Assembly: GCA_018382295.1 (NCBI GenBank)
Contig: JAGZQF010000014.1
Span: 1 to 63,395 of the forward strand
Length of the DNA: 63,395 nt
Reading direction: 5' to 3'
Origin: Collinsella sp.
GTDB lineage: Bacteria; Actinomycetota; Coriobacteriia; Coriobacteriales; Coriobacteriaceae
In this document: in pieces, positions 27,111 to 36,554 of the stretch
Layout of the letters: the number at the start of each line of letters is the position of its first letter
Numbering within the stretch: the first letter of the stretch is position 1
The notes under the pieces: model-generated
Database searches by the model: none
The model's input: only the letters and a program-made list of their open reading frames with translations
Told to the model about the DNA's origin: nothing
Made by a program: the position numbers and the translations under genes

Positions 27111-27347
27111 CCGTGCAAAAAACGGAGTATTCTGCAACGTGACCGCGCCAGCAATACCCCGAGCGGGCAAACCTTTAGGGCGCTGCGTCATTTTGGGTTC
27201 CGACATGGCGAGAATGACGCGCCCCTGCTCCGGAAAACGACGAAATCTGACTCAGAACGCTCGCTAGGGATATCCGAAAGCCACCGTTGGCGACGTCAAA
27301 TCATATGCAGACAACTCGAACTGCAGAATACTCCAAAAAATGCACGG
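27111..27347. repeat. Inverted-end element 2 (about 237 bp)
   Basis: The left end at 27111-27136 and the right end at 27322-27347 share CCGTGCA and GGAGTATTCTGCA in inverted orientation, separated by an A tract on the left and a T tract on the right. Length and ends match element 1 at 13511, while the interior is unrelated. No gene is seen inside. Confidence 0.62.
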
Positions 27348-27453
27348 CGCACCCCATGGGACCCATTGCCGCATGGTAGGAAACAGGCCCACGGCATCCT
27401 CTAGATGCATTCCCGAGGAAATCACATTTGAACTAGCGATCGGATACGGCAAA

Positions 27454-27489
27454 CAAAAAGGGCCCCGAGCGTAGTTGCTCGGGGCCCTT
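27454..27489 (-). terminator. Terminator of the DEAD-box helicase gene
   Basis: Stem AAGGGCCCCGAGC / GCTCGGGGCCCTT with a short loop, followed by TTTTG on the minus strand. It is 33 nt after the helicase stop. Confidence 0.88.
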
Positions 27490-27521
27490 GGTTCACCTCG
27501 CTCTAGCGGGCGATGCGTGTG

Positions 27522-29765
27522 TTATTTACGCTTGCCGCCGCCGTCGCCGGGGCGACGGGAGCTGCCGCCGCGCTTGCCGCCACGGCTGTTGCCGTAGCTG
27601 CCACGGTTATCGCGACCGCCGGCGCGGCCGCCACGGGAACCGGCCTGGTTGCCGCCACGCCCACCACGATAGCCGCCGCGACGCTCCTCGCGGGTATCGT
27701 CGTAGTTGCGCCAGTCATCGCGACGATCGCGGCTGGCACGCGGGTCACGACGATCGCGCGACTCGTTAGAACGAGCGGCGCCGCCGCGGCCGCCATTGCC
27801 GCGAGCACCCTCGCGACGCTCGCCGCCGCGGCTACCGCGCTCTTCAAAGCGCTTGCCGCCACGGGACTCGCCACCGCGGGCACCGCGCTCACCACGGCCC
27901 TCGCCGCCACGGCGCTCATCGCGCCCGCCGCGCTCGCCGTCGCGACCGGAACGACGGCGGTCGCCCGCACCGCGCTTGCCACCGCGCGAACCGTGGCCCT
28001 CGTCCTCGCGCTCGACACGACGACGGCCACCGCGATCCTCGTCCTCGCGGCGGCGGCGATGCGCCTCGCCCTGGAACTGCTTGGCACGACGCTCGGCACG
28101 GTTGCCACGCGGGGCCTGCTCGACAGCACCGCCGCGCTCCTCGGCAGCCACCTCGCGGGCCACGCTCTCAACAGCCTCGTCCACGCGAGCTTGAACGCCC
28201 TCGCGCACGCGGGTCTTGCCGCCGCGCTTGGGACGGCTCGGACGCTCGCCGTCGCCGCGACGCTCGTCGCGACCGCGGTTGGAACGACCGGCCACATCGC
28301 CGTAGTCATCGCCGTTGCGCTTGCCGTCGCGACGCGCCTGCTCAAGCTTCTTCTTGCTCTTGGACTTGCCGCGCTTAGTCTTCTTCTTCACCTTAAAGGC
28401 GGCAGGATCGCGCTCGGGGTCAACGGCGGGCGGGTTGGGACCCACGTGCAGGTCGCCGGCTTCGTAAATATCGGCCGTCTTGTCCATGAGCTTCTCGATC
28501 TCGTAGAACTCGTCGACGTCCTGCTCGGTCACAAACGTGATGGCCCAGCCCAGCTCGCCAGCGCGGCCCGTACGGCCAATACGGTGGATGTAGTCGGTCG
28601 GCTCGGCCGGCACGTCAAAGTTCACGACGTAGCGCACGTCGCTGATGTCGATGCCGCGGGCGAGCACGTCGGTTGCCACCAGCACGTCGACGGTACCGTC
28701 GCGGAAGGCCGAAAGGGCACGCTCGCGCTGGGCCTGGCTGCGGTTGCCATGAATCGCGGCGGCCTTGATGCCCTTACGTTCCAGACGACGGCAGCAGCTG
28801 TCGGCGCGGTGCTTGGTGCGCATAAAGACGATAGTGCGCTCCGGGCCCTCCTTCTTGAGGAACTCGGGCAGCAGGTTGTTTTTGGCCTCGATGGACACCG
28901 GGAACACAAACTGATCGACGGTGTCGGCGGTCGACGTGGCAGGTGCGATCTCCACGCGAGCCGGGTCGCTCACCAGGTCGGTGATCTCGCCCACGGCCTC
29001 CTCGTCGAGGGTCGCCGAGAACAGCAGCGTCTGGCGCTCGGCCGGCGTCTCGCGCACAATGCGCCGGACGGCGGGCAAAAAGCCCATGTCGAGCATACGG
29101 TCGGCCTCGTCGAGCACCAGGACCTTAACCTCGTCCAGGTGGCAGGCGCCCTGCTCGATCAGATCGACCAGACGGCCCGGCGTTGCGACCAGGATGTCGC
29201 AGCCGTACTTAAGTGCCGCGGTCTGCGGCTTGTAGCTCACGCCGCCCACGACGGTCACGGCAACATGGCCGGTGACGTCGGCGATTTTGCTTGCGACCTC
29301 GTCGATTTGCTGGGCAAGCTCGCGCGTAGGGGTGATGACGAGCATCACGGGGCCTCGACCGTTGCCCTCGGGCTTTTTAGCACCGCGACGACGGTTGCGG
29401 CCGCCGCGCTCGCGCACGGGTTTGGGAGGAGCGATGTGCTCCAGATTGTTCATGGTCGGCAGCAAAAAGGCGGCTGTCTTGCCGGTACCGGTCTGGGCGG
29501 CGGCAAGCAGGTCACGGCCCTCGAGCACCACGGGGATGGAGCCGGCCTGAACGGGCGTGGGCGCCGTGTAGCCCAGGTTCTCGATAGCACGGAGCATCTC
29601 GTCGGAAAGCCCCAGCTCGTCAAAGGCGGGCAGGCTCTCGGTAGCGGACTCGACGGCCTGGGCAGCATTGGCCTCATCGGCGGCATCGAAGGCAGCCTGG
29701 GTCATAGCCTCGCGGGCCTCGTCCAGGATCTCGGCGTCCGTGACGTCAGATACAGAATTACGCAT
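27522..29765 (-). CDS. DEAD-box RNA helicase with long RGG-rich tail
   Basis: 747 residues. Helicase core residues ~55-430: Q-motif PTPVQAGSIP, motif I AQTGTGKT, Ia PTRELAQQ, motif II VLDEADRMLDMG, motif III SAT, motif V ARGID and motif VI HRIGRTGRAG. This is the CshA/DeaD class, which unwinds RNA duplexes in ribosome assembly and mRNA decay. From about residue 520 the chain is almost entirely Arg/Gly/Glu/Asp-rich (RGG-like boxes such as GGNGGRGG), long for this class, probably binding RNA or driving condensation. AAGGA lies 10 nt before the ATG (MRNSVSDVTD). The repetitive tail leaves a long open frame on the opposite strand, which is not a gene. Confidence 0.92.
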   Translation of the reverse strand: MRNSVSDVTDAEILDEAREAMTQAAFDAADEANAAQAVESATESLPAFDELGLSDEMLRAIENLGYTAPTPVQAGSIPVVLEGRDLLAAAQTGTGKTAAFLLPTMNNLEHIAPPKPVRERGGRNRRRGAKKPEGNGRGPVMLVITPTRELAQQIDEVASKIADVTGHVAVTVVGGVSYKPQTAALKYGCDILVATPGRLVDLIEQGACHLDEVKVLVLDEADRMLDMGFLPAVRRIVRETPAERQTLLFSATLDEEAVGEITDLVSDPARVEIAPATSTADTVDQFVFPVSIEAKNNLLPEFLKKEGPERTIVFMRTKHRADSCCRRLERKGIKAAAIHGNRSQAQRERALSAFRDGTVDVLVATDVLARGIDISDVRYVVNFDVPAEPTDYIHRIGRTGRAGELGWAITFVTEQDVDEFYEIEKLMDKTADIYEAGDLHVGPNPPAVDPERDPAAFKVKKKTKRGKSKSKKKLEQARRDGKRNGDDYGDVAGRSNRGRDERRGDGERPSRPKRGGKTRVREGVQARVDEAVESVAREVAAEERGGAVEQAPRGNRAERRAKQFQGEAHRRRREDEDRGGRRRVEREDEGHGSRGGKRGAGDRRRSGRDGERGGRDERRGGEGRGERGARGGESRGGKRFEERGSRGGERREGARGNGGRGGAARSNESRDRRDPRASRDRRDDWRNYDDTREERRGGYRGGRGGNQAGSRGGRAGGRDNRGSYGNSRGGKRGGSSRRPGDGGGKRK

Positions 29766-30036
29766 ATGTTGTTGTTCCTTATCTGCACGCGCTATGGGCA
29801 CGGCATGCGGCCGCGCGGGCGTGCTTGGTAGTGCGCTAATACATACAAAAACGGGTGCGCACAGAGAGGACGTTGCTCAGCACGCTGGCGATCGCTTTGG
29901 CAGCCCTATCACGCGCCGTCCAGACGCAGCAGCTCTAAGCGATGGAGCAGATTCGCCGCCGGTTAGTATACCCGTGCTTCGCATGCCCCCACGTAAACCA
30001 CAGATGACGAGGCGGACGAGGTGGGCCCGGCTGATT
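29766..30036. other. Intergenic, no gene seen
   Basis: 271 nt upstream of the helicase. It should hold the helicase promoter; no clear hexamers were recognised. The 57-bp hairpins begin at its far edge. Confidence 0.5.
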
Positions 30037-30174
30037 GTCTCAATCTGTAACAGTTACAGGGCAAATCTTCCTCTACGTGTTACAGATCGAGACAAACGGT
30101 CGACACGGTTCACAAACGTCTCAATCTGTAACAGTTACCGAGTAAAATCGGTCCTAATTGTTATAGATCAAGAC
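30037..30174. repeat. 57-bp palindrome family A, two copies in tandem
   Basis: Copies at 30037-30093 and 30118-30174. Each is exactly 57 bp, opens GTCTCAATCTGTAACAGTTA and closes with the inverted form ending TAGATCAAGAC or CAGATCGAGAC. They are separated by 24 bp. They lie upstream of the FHA gene. Confidence 0.9.
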
Positions 30175-30240
30175 AGAGGGGGATTTCCGTCCAGTCCAAA
30201 CCAAATCTCTCAGGCTTCCTGCAATTTCGAACATGTGGCC

Positions 30241-30246
30241 TATAAT
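30241..30246 (+). promoter_or_regulatory. Likely -10 element of the FHA gene
   Basis: Perfect TATAAT, 108 nt before the GTG start. No good -35 hexamer lies at 16-18 bp, so the promoter may need an activator or be weak. Confidence 0.45.
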
Positions 30247-30353
30247 GTTGCTTTGGTTACGCTATATATTGCGCGGCCATTTAATACGTCGCCCACCGGG
30301 GGCCATTAATTCCTATCGCCATATTGGCTAGGAAGCAATCAAAGGAGGTATCC

Positions 30354-31316
30354 GTGGCAGCAGAGACGCCTTGCTCGGTCCTCTATAACGATATTCGCTC
30401 GTTCGGCGGTCTTAAACATCTCGAGATCGCCCGAATGCTTATCAATGGAAACTCTTATCTCGGCAGTACCCTGCTCGAGAAATGCTCTTCCAACCGCTCG
30501 TATCTCACCCGTTACATCGTCCATCGCAAGCCTGACCAGTGCGCACCCTCCATCTACAGCGACTTTACCGTCACCACACTCAACCTTTCCTCGGCAATCT
30601 GCAGCAAGCTCGGCGGCGGCGAGGCCGCCTATCGGGCAATCGCCGAGCACTATCGCGGTCCGGCCGCCAACGAAATGATGTCGGCTCTCGCCAGCTACAA
30701 GCTGGACAGCCGCCTATATGCAAATGCCCTCAATCGCATCGACAACTTCGACGGCAATGCCGTGCGCGAGAAAAGCACGCTTTACCTTATGCTCTTTGTG
30801 GCAACGGGGGCGCTCGCCGATCCCGTTCAGGGCGTGGCCACCGTCGAGCGCTTTTGCAGCAGCAAGACGGGCGGGCACTTCGGCACCACCGAAACTACCG
30901 TCGGACGTGGCTTTATGAACAGCCTGGAACAGCCGCGCACCGTCGCCCCCAACCTCGGTCTGCTCAGAACCCATGCCGACAACTGCGCCGACATGCAAAT
31001 CCATCCCCTCACACGCGATCCGCGCGGCACCGTGATTGGTTCTTTGCCCAAAACCTCGCCCAGCATCACCGATGTGGGCGCCGACGCATCGCGCGAGCAT
31101 CTTCGCATTTGGCTCGAGGGTGAGCACTGGTACGCCCAGGGCCTTGGATCGACCAACGGCACAGTGCTCGAATCGGGCGCGGGCGACGGCGATATTGTGA
31201 TTGAGCCGCCGCGCGACCAACGCGAGCCCGGCAAAGTCTATCCCCCCGTGGAAATCGCCAACAGCGACAGGCTCCATCTGGGTCTCTACACGACATTCCT
31301 TGTCATTGTGGACTAG
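30354..31316 (+). CDS. FHA-domain protein with novel N-terminal region
   Basis: 320 residues. The C-terminal ~100 residues form a forkhead-associated domain that binds phosphothreonine: DASREHLRIWLEGEHWYAQG, then LGSTNGT, and later NSDRLHLG. The first ~200 residues match no family I recognise; they are soluble, mostly helical in appearance and hold several cysteines. The start is GTG at 30354 behind a strong AAAGGAGG. A membrane Ser/Thr kinase follows 171 nt downstream on the same strand, so this is the likely phospho-reader or substrate of that kinase. A terminator-like hairpin lies between the two, so they may be separately expressed. Palindrome arrays flank the pair. Confidence 0.8.
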   Translation: MAAETPCSVLYNDIRSFGGLKHLEIARMLINGNSYLGSTLLEKCSSNRSYLTRYIVHRKPDQCAPSIYSDFTVTTLNLSSAICSKLGGGEAAYRAIAEHYRGPAANEMMSALASYKLDSRLYANALNRIDNFDGNAVREKSTLYLMLFVATGALADPVQGVATVERFCSSKTGGHFGTTETTVGRGFMNSLEQPRTVAPNLGLLRTHADNCADMQIHPLTRDPRGTVIGSLPKTSPSITDVGADASREHLRIWLEGEHWYAQGLGSTNGTVLESGAGDGDIVIEPPRDQREPGKVYPPVEIANSDRLHLGLYTTFLVIVD

Positions 31317-31317
31317 C

Positions 31318-31360
31318 ACGGACGGCGATCGGAAGACGGTCGCCGTCCGTCTTTCGTCTT
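31318..31360 (+). terminator. Terminator after the FHA gene
   Basis: Stem ACGGACGGCGA / TCGCCGTCCGT with an 11-nt loop, followed by CTTTCGTCTT. The T tract is interrupted, so read-through into the kinase gene is possible. Confidence 0.7.
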
Positions 31361-31487
31361 CTACCTTCTGCGTCGTAAACGACAATACTCAGCGGCATAC
31401 GTGGGCAGTGCGGCTATCATGGTTCTTTACCGATATCCGCACTGCTCACGTATACGTGCGGCAACCCATGCCAGACAAAGGAACGCC

Positions 31488-33572
31488 ATGGATACTACCG
31501 ATAGCGCCTATGGCGACAAACTCATCCGTCTTGACACGTTCGACACCGCCGTGGCGGTCGACCCCAACGCCGAGGACGAGGCCAAGCGTCGGTTTATGAC
31601 GCTTATTCTCCAGACGGCCCACCGCAACAACGGCAACATCGGGCACGTGCTGCGCGCGACCAACACGAGCGGCGAGGTCTTTGCCGTCAAGCTACTCAAG
31701 GACAACGCCATCCTTTCCGGCCAAGCCCCCGACCGCTCCGCCGAGCAATCGGCAGCGCACCTGGCCAACACCGCCGCGCTGTTCGAGGAGTACCGTCATC
31801 TGTGTACCGTCTCGCACCTGCGCGGATTTCCGCGCGTCTATGGCTACGGATCGTGCGAGGATGACCCGCTCATCCTCATGGAGTGGGTCGAGGGCACCTC
31901 ACTCAAGCAGGCGCTACCTCTGCTTCCGCACGACGCCTCGGGCGGGCTGACCACCCAGATGGTCGCCGCCGTCGGAAACGCCGTGCTTCGTGCGCTCTTG
32001 ATGACCCAAGGCCTCGTGAATCCGGTCGTCCATCGCGACCTGTCGCCTGCCAATATCATGTTCCGCACCACCAGCCGAACACTCGAGCAGCAGATTGCCG
32101 ATTGTTCCTTTGACCCCTGCCTCATCGACATGGGCTCCGCGACCATGGCTCTCGGCGACGACACGATCACCCGGCGCGCCGACATCTGGCGCTTTGCCAC
32201 ACCCGCATACGCCGCGCCCGAGATGCTCACGCAGGATATCGAAGGCATCGCGGCTCTTCGCCGTTCGCCGGCAATCGATGTCTACGCGCTTTCGAGCATT
32301 CTGTACCAGCTCTACAGCGGTCGCAAACCGTTTGACTTTGAGTCGACGGACGCCACTGCAACCGGCTCGTTCTATCTCGTAAAGACCAAGACCAAGCCGG
32401 CGCCGCTCGAGCCGCGCTGCGAGGGCGATGAAGCGCTCGTCCAAATCATCATGAAGGGTCTCTCAGTCGAGCAGTGCGATCGTCCCACCGAGCAGCAGAT
32501 GCTCGAGGTGCTCTCGGCATACCTCACTGATGCCGAATCCGAGGGCCGCGAAGGCACAGGAGACGAGGCCGCGATTGATATCGATTCTGGCACGCACCTT
32601 AAGGTCGACGTCGCCGGCGAGCGCGCACGAGAGATCCTGAATCAGGCCCGCCACGATGCCATGACCCGCCGCCGCTTTATTATCGGCGGCGCTATCGCAG
32701 CCGTTGCGGGGCTCAGCGTTATCGGGGCGGCAACCCATGGCTTTGGCATCCCCGACTACCTTGACGGCATCCGCGGTTCACTTGACGACTACACCTGGGA
32801 TCAGCTGCAGGAGATTTCGCTCAAGATTAAGGCCGCCGAGACCCGTAGCGAGGCACGCGAGATTGCCAAGCGTTACCACCTGCTCGACGCTGATGGGCAT
32901 ATCCCCTATCCGTGCACCAAGCGTGTCACGCTCACCAACGGGCTGGAGGTCGGCGCGCAGCTTGTGGGCATCCGTCACGATGAGCTTCTGGACGGTACGG
33001 GCAAGGCCGGGCTGACGTTTATGTTCGACGCGGGTATTGCCGAGCGCAACGCTGCAGCTGAACCGCCGAGCGCCGGCTGGGCAGATTGCGAGCTGCGGAA
33101 ATGGCTCAACGGCGACGGCCTTAAGCTGCTGCCCAACGAGTTGCGCGCACTCATTAAAGGGGTCAAGAAGGTCTCGAACAATGTGGGCGCCGCCAACAGC
33201 GCATCGTGCCTGAGCGAGTTGCCCGCAACCCTTTGGCTGCCCGCCATGGTCGAGCTGTGCGGTACGCAACCGTCCGATTCGTTTGCCGAGGACTATCACT
33301 ACCTGGCAGACATCTACAACGGCGAGGGCAAGGAGTATCAGCTCTTCCGCGAGCTCAAGGTAAGTCCGTATACCACGAACGAGATGCTGGTTCGCCAGTG
33401 GAAGGGCAAGGACACCTGCTGGTGGGAGCGCACGGTGAGCCCCGACTCATCGGAGACCGAAGGCACGCTCTACATAAACCGTGTGGGCCACGACGGCGAC
33501 GCCTTTACGTACGCAACGCCTGCGGACAAGCCAAACAGGCTAACCTGCGTGATCCCCGGGTTCTGCATCTAG
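31488..33572 (+). CDS. Membrane Ser/Thr protein kinase with extracytoplasmic DUF6273-like domain
   Basis: 694 residues. The kinase domain (about 45-360) has the ATP lysine K68 in AVKLL, catalytic loop HRDLSPANI (D184, N189), DMG in place of DFG (D214) and APE at 243-245. The glycine-rich loop is poor (NNGNIGHVLRATNTSG). A single membrane helix (FIIGGAIAAVAGLSVIGAA) lies near residue 400. The outer part (about 480-694) has Trp-rich blocks typical of DUF6273: GWADCELRKWLNG, TLWLPAMVELCG, and CWWERTVSP near the end. It resembles a receptor kinase sensing a surface ligand. AAAGGA lies 5 nt before the ATG. The partner is probably the FHA protein upstream. Confidence 0.85.
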   Translation: MDTTDSAYGDKLIRLDTFDTAVAVDPNAEDEAKRRFMTLILQTAHRNNGNIGHVLRATNTSGEVFAVKLLKDNAILSGQAPDRSAEQSAAHLANTAALFEEYRHLCTVSHLRGFPRVYGYGSCEDDPLILMEWVEGTSLKQALPLLPHDASGGLTTQMVAAVGNAVLRALLMTQGLVNPVVHRDLSPANIMFRTTSRTLEQQIADCSFDPCLIDMGSATMALGDDTITRRADIWRFATPAYAAPEMLTQDIEGIAALRRSPAIDVYALSSILYQLYSGRKPFDFESTDATATGSFYLVKTKTKPAPLEPRCEGDEALVQIIMKGLSVEQCDRPTEQQMLEVLSAYLTDAESEGREGTGDEAAIDIDSGTHLKVDVAGERAREILNQARHDAMTRRRFIIGGAIAAVAGLSVIGAATHGFGIPDYLDGIRGSLDDYTWDQLQEISLKIKAAETRSEAREIAKRYHLLDADGHIPYPCTKRVTLTNGLEVGAQLVGIRHDELLDGTGKAGLTFMFDAGIAERNAAAEPPSAGWADCELRKWLNGDGLKLLPNELRALIKGVKKVSNNVGAANSASCLSELPATLWLPAMVELCGTQPSDSFAEDYHYLADIYNGEGKEYQLFRELKVSPYTTNEMLVRQWKGKDTCWWERTVSPDSSETEGTLYINRVGHDGDAFTYATPADKPNRLTCVIPGFCI

Positions 33573-33614
33573 GCGGCGGGCGTCTTGCCGCGACGGGACC
33601 CCTCCCCGGCAATT

Positions 33615-33912
33615 GTCTCGATCTGTAACACTAGCTCGGCAGATACAGGTCTAGATGTTACAGAACGAGACAAACCCCAACCCCGCGAGACAACATCTCA
33701 ATCTGTAACAACTAGGACCCAAATAACGGTCTTACTGTTACAGATTGAGATGTTCAGGTTACCCTCTAATGGTTTGTCTCGATCTGTAACATCTAGCAGG
33801 CAAAACGGTCCCCAGATGTTACAGATTGAGACGTTAAGTTGTGGCTCGATGCAATGTCTCGATCTGTAACAGTTACTCGACAAAAACGGGTCTAGTTGTT
33901 ACAGATTGAGAT
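33615..33912. repeat. 57-bp palindrome family A, array of four
   Basis: Copies at 33615-33671, 33695-33751, 33776-33832 and 33856-33912, each exactly 57 bp, starting 80, 81 and 80 bp apart. The arms are RTCTCRATCTGTAACA and its complement. Inner positions vary but keep a second pairing (CTAG or TAGGAC with GTCTTA or CTAG). There is no coding potential. It fills most of the 492-nt gap between the kinase gene and copA. Confidence 0.92.
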
Positions 33913-33986
33913 GATTGGTTGAGACGGTCCATCGGCCAACCAACCACCCTCATCTGTAACGAAATGTCATACATTTCTTTCTGTAC

Positions 33987-34017
33987 TGGACACCCCCAGG
34001 GGGTATGGGTGTATAGT
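33987..34017 (+). promoter_or_regulatory. copA promoter with CsoR-type operator
   Basis: The GC-rich dyad ACACCCCCAGGGGGTAT (33990-34006) has the form of CsoR copper-repressor operators. It lies between a -35-like TGGACA (33987) and a -10 TATAGT (34012-34017), so repressor binding would block the promoter. A csoR gene is the third gene of this operon. Confidence 0.7.
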
Positions 34018-34064
34018 ATCGGCAGGTTAACAATTCCAACACCGAACCACGGAAAGGAGCAGCC

Positions 34065-36407
34065 ATGGCTCAAGATAAGTTCGACGTGGGCGGCATGACA
34101 TGCGCCGCCTGCCAGGCGCATGTGGACCGCGCCGTGAGCAAGCTCGACGGCGTCGAGAGCGTCGCGGTCAACCTGCTCGCCGGTTCCATGATGGTCGACT
34201 ATGACCCCGCGCAGGTCTCCCCCGACGATATCTGCACCGCCGTCGACCGTGCCGGCTACTCGGCCTCGCCCGTCGATGCGGGCACCGGTGCCGCCGGCTC
34301 AAGCGGCAGCTCGCAGGCCAGGTCTGGCGTCACCCATATGGAGTCGCCGACCAAAAAGTTGGAGGCCGCCGCCTCCGCCATGCGCACCCGCCTCATCATC
34401 TCGATCATCTTCCTCATCCCGCTGTTCTACATAGGCATGGGGCACATGCTCGGTTGGCCACTGCCCGGCGTCTTCACCGACCACACCCACAGCATGACGC
34501 TCGCGCTCACCGAGCTCGTCCTGCTCATCCCCATCGTCTACGTCAACGACGCGTACTTTATCAACGGGTTTAAATCACTCGCGCACGGCGCGCCCACCAT
34601 GGACGCCCTCATCGCCGTCGGCGCCACCGCGTCCATTGCCTGGTCGCTCTACGCCATGTTTATCATGGCCGACCAGCTGGCCGCGGGCCAGGTCCACGAG
34701 GCCATGATGACGGGCATGGACAACCTCTATTTTGAGAGTGCGGGCACGATCCTGTCGCTGGTCACCGTGGGCAAATACCTCGAGACACGCAGCAAATCCA
34801 AGACAGGCGGCGCCATCGAGGCGCTCATCGACCTGGCACCCAAGACCGCGACCGTCGTGGCAGAGGACGGCAGCGAGGCCACCGTCGATGTCGACGCCAT
34901 CCTTCCCAGCCAAGTCCTGCGTGTGCGCCCCGGCGAGTCCATCCCTGTCGATGGCGTGGTGCTCGAGGGCAGCTCGGCCGTGGACGAGAGCGCGCTCACC
35001 GGCGAGTCCATCCCCGTGGAAAAGACCGCCGGCGACACCGTCAACGCCGCCACTGTCAACCGCACCGGCTCGTTTACCTTCCGTGCCACACGCGTGGGCG
35101 CCGACACGTCGCTCGCCAAGATTATCCAGCTCGTCGAGGACGCCAACGCCACCAAGGCGCCCATCGCCCGTATGGCCGACAAGGTCGCCGGCGTGTTCGT
35201 GCCCGTGGTGTTTGCGATCTCGGCCGTGACTTTTGTGGCATGGATGGTTTTGACCGGAAGCATCAACGAAGCGCTCACCTCCGCCGTCGCTGTGCTGGTG
35301 ATCAGCTGTCCGTGCGCATTGGGTCTGGCCACGCCCGTCGCTATTATGGTCGGCACCGGCAAGGGCGCCGAGATGGGCATTTTGTTCAAAAGCGCCGAGG
35401 CGCTGGAAAATCTGCGCAGCGTGGGCACCGTGGTGCTCGATAAGACGGGAACGGTCACTCGCGGCAAGCCTGCCGTGACCGATATCGTGGTAGCCACGCG
35501 CGCCGACGGATCGCCCGCCATGAGTGAAAAGGCGCTGCTAAAGCTGGCCGCCGCGTTGGAGCGCTCGAGCGAGCACCCGCTGGCCGAAGCGATTATGGCC
35601 GAGTGCGAGACACGCGGGATCGTCGCGCGCATGGTCGAGGACTTTACTGCCGTGCCCGGGCGAGGCGTTACGGCGCGCGAAGGGCAAAACGCCATTGCCG
35701 CCGGCAACGTGCGCCTGATGAACGAGTTGGGCGTTACCGTGCCCGCGGGTCTTGCCGAGCAATTTGCCGCCGAAGGCAAGACGCCGCTGTTCTTTGCCAA
35801 GAACGGCGAGCTTGCCGGCACCATTGCCGTGGCTGACGAGGTCAAGGAGACGAGCGCCGAGGCCATCGCCGCGCTCCGCAAGCTCGGCGTCGACGTGCGC
35901 ATGCTCACCGGCGACAACCGCGTCACCGCCGAAGCGATTGCCCGCCGCGTGGGACTGAGCAGCGAGCAAGTCATCGCCGACGTCCTCCCCGCCGACAAGG
36001 AACGCCATGTGCGCGAACTGCAGGACGCGGGCGGCAAGGTCGCCATGGTGGGCGACGGCATCAACGACTCCCCCGCCCTGGCGCGCGCCGACGTGGGCCT
36101 TGCCATCGGTACCGGCGCCGACATCGCCAAAGAAGGGGCAGATGTGGTACTCATGCGCAGCGACCTCATGGACGTCGCCCGCGCCATCGAGCTGTCGCGC
36201 GCCACGATCCGCAACATCAAGCAGGACTTGTTCTGGGCGCTGTTCTACAACGGCATCGGCATTCCGCTTGCCGCGGGCGTGTTCTTCCCTCTCACGAGTT
36301 GGCAGCTCTCGCCGATGTTCGGCGCCGCGGCCATGAGCCTGTCGAGTGTCTGCGTCGTGTCCAATGCGCTGCGCCTGCGAACCTTTAAGCCGAAAGTGGC
36401 AAAATAG
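34065..36407 (+). CDS. copA: Copper-exporting P-type ATPase
   Basis: 780 residues. The N-terminal metal-binding domain has GMTCAAC (C13, C16). Eight membrane helices surround the CPC metal motif at C415-P416-C417 (ISCPCALGLATP). The phosphorylated aspartate is D459 in DKTGT, the P1B-type HP motif is SSEHPLAEA, and the hinge is GDGINDSPALA. This pattern is that of Cu(I)-exporting ATPases (IB-1). GGAAAGGAG precedes the ATG. It heads an operon with a CopZ-like chaperone and a CsoR repressor behind a CsoR-type operator. Nothing is missing. Confidence 0.95.
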   Translation: MAQDKFDVGGMTCAACQAHVDRAVSKLDGVESVAVNLLAGSMMVDYDPAQVSPDDICTAVDRAGYSASPVDAGTGAAGSSGSSQARSGVTHMESPTKKLEAAASAMRTRLIISIIFLIPLFYIGMGHMLGWPLPGVFTDHTHSMTLALTELVLLIPIVYVNDAYFINGFKSLAHGAPTMDALIAVGATASIAWSLYAMFIMADQLAAGQVHEAMMTGMDNLYFESAGTILSLVTVGKYLETRSKSKTGGAIEALIDLAPKTATVVAEDGSEATVDVDAILPSQVLRVRPGESIPVDGVVLEGSSAVDESALTGESIPVEKTAGDTVNAATVNRTGSFTFRATRVGADTSLAKIIQLVEDANATKAPIARMADKVAGVFVPVVFAISAVTFVAWMVLTGSINEALTSAVAVLVISCPCALGLATPVAIMVGTGKGAEMGILFKSAEALENLRSVGTVVLDKTGTVTRGKPAVTDIVVATRADGSPAMSEKALLKLAAALERSSEHPLAEAIMAECETRGIVARMVEDFTAVPGRGVTAREGQNAIAAGNVRLMNELGVTVPAGLAEQFAAEGKTPLFFAKNGELAGTIAVADEVKETSAEAIAALRKLGVDVRMLTGDNRVTAEAIARRVGLSSEQVIADVLPADKERHVRELQDAGGKVAMVGDGINDSPALARADVGLAIGTGADIAKEGADVVLMRSDLMDVARAIELSRATIRNIKQDLFWALFYNGIGIPLAAGVFFPLTSWQLSPMFGAAAMSLSSVCVVSNALRLRTFKPKVAK

Positions 36408-36554
36408 GCTCACCATTCAGTCCATTTAGAACGGGTTTTCCAGATGCCCGAGATTGACCTGAAAGAGGAGCGACGCGTACTTTGATACGCGAGCGACGGC
36501 TTGAAGGTCAAGGTCGGGTGCCTGGGAAAGCCGACACAACAGAGAGGAATATCC
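36408..36554. other. copA-copZ spacer with possible RNA structure
   Basis: 147 nt. TTGACCT near 36450 and AGGTCAA near 36506 can pair, enclosing a smaller hairpin, ACGCGTACTTTGATACGCGA. It may stabilise or process the operon RNA. No gene seen. Confidence 0.4.

Noticed and set aside
27513..29831. A plus-strand open frame of 772 codons opposite the DEAD-box helicase
   Set aside because: It follows from the Arg/Gly-rich tail and high GC of the real gene; its product is Ala/Thr-rich filler with no domain or ribosome binding site.
33615..33912. The 57-bp array as a CRISPR
   Set aside because: Each unit is a self-contained palindrome whose inner part is itself partly conserved and pairable; there are only four units, the same unit occurs singly elsewhere, and there are no cas genes.
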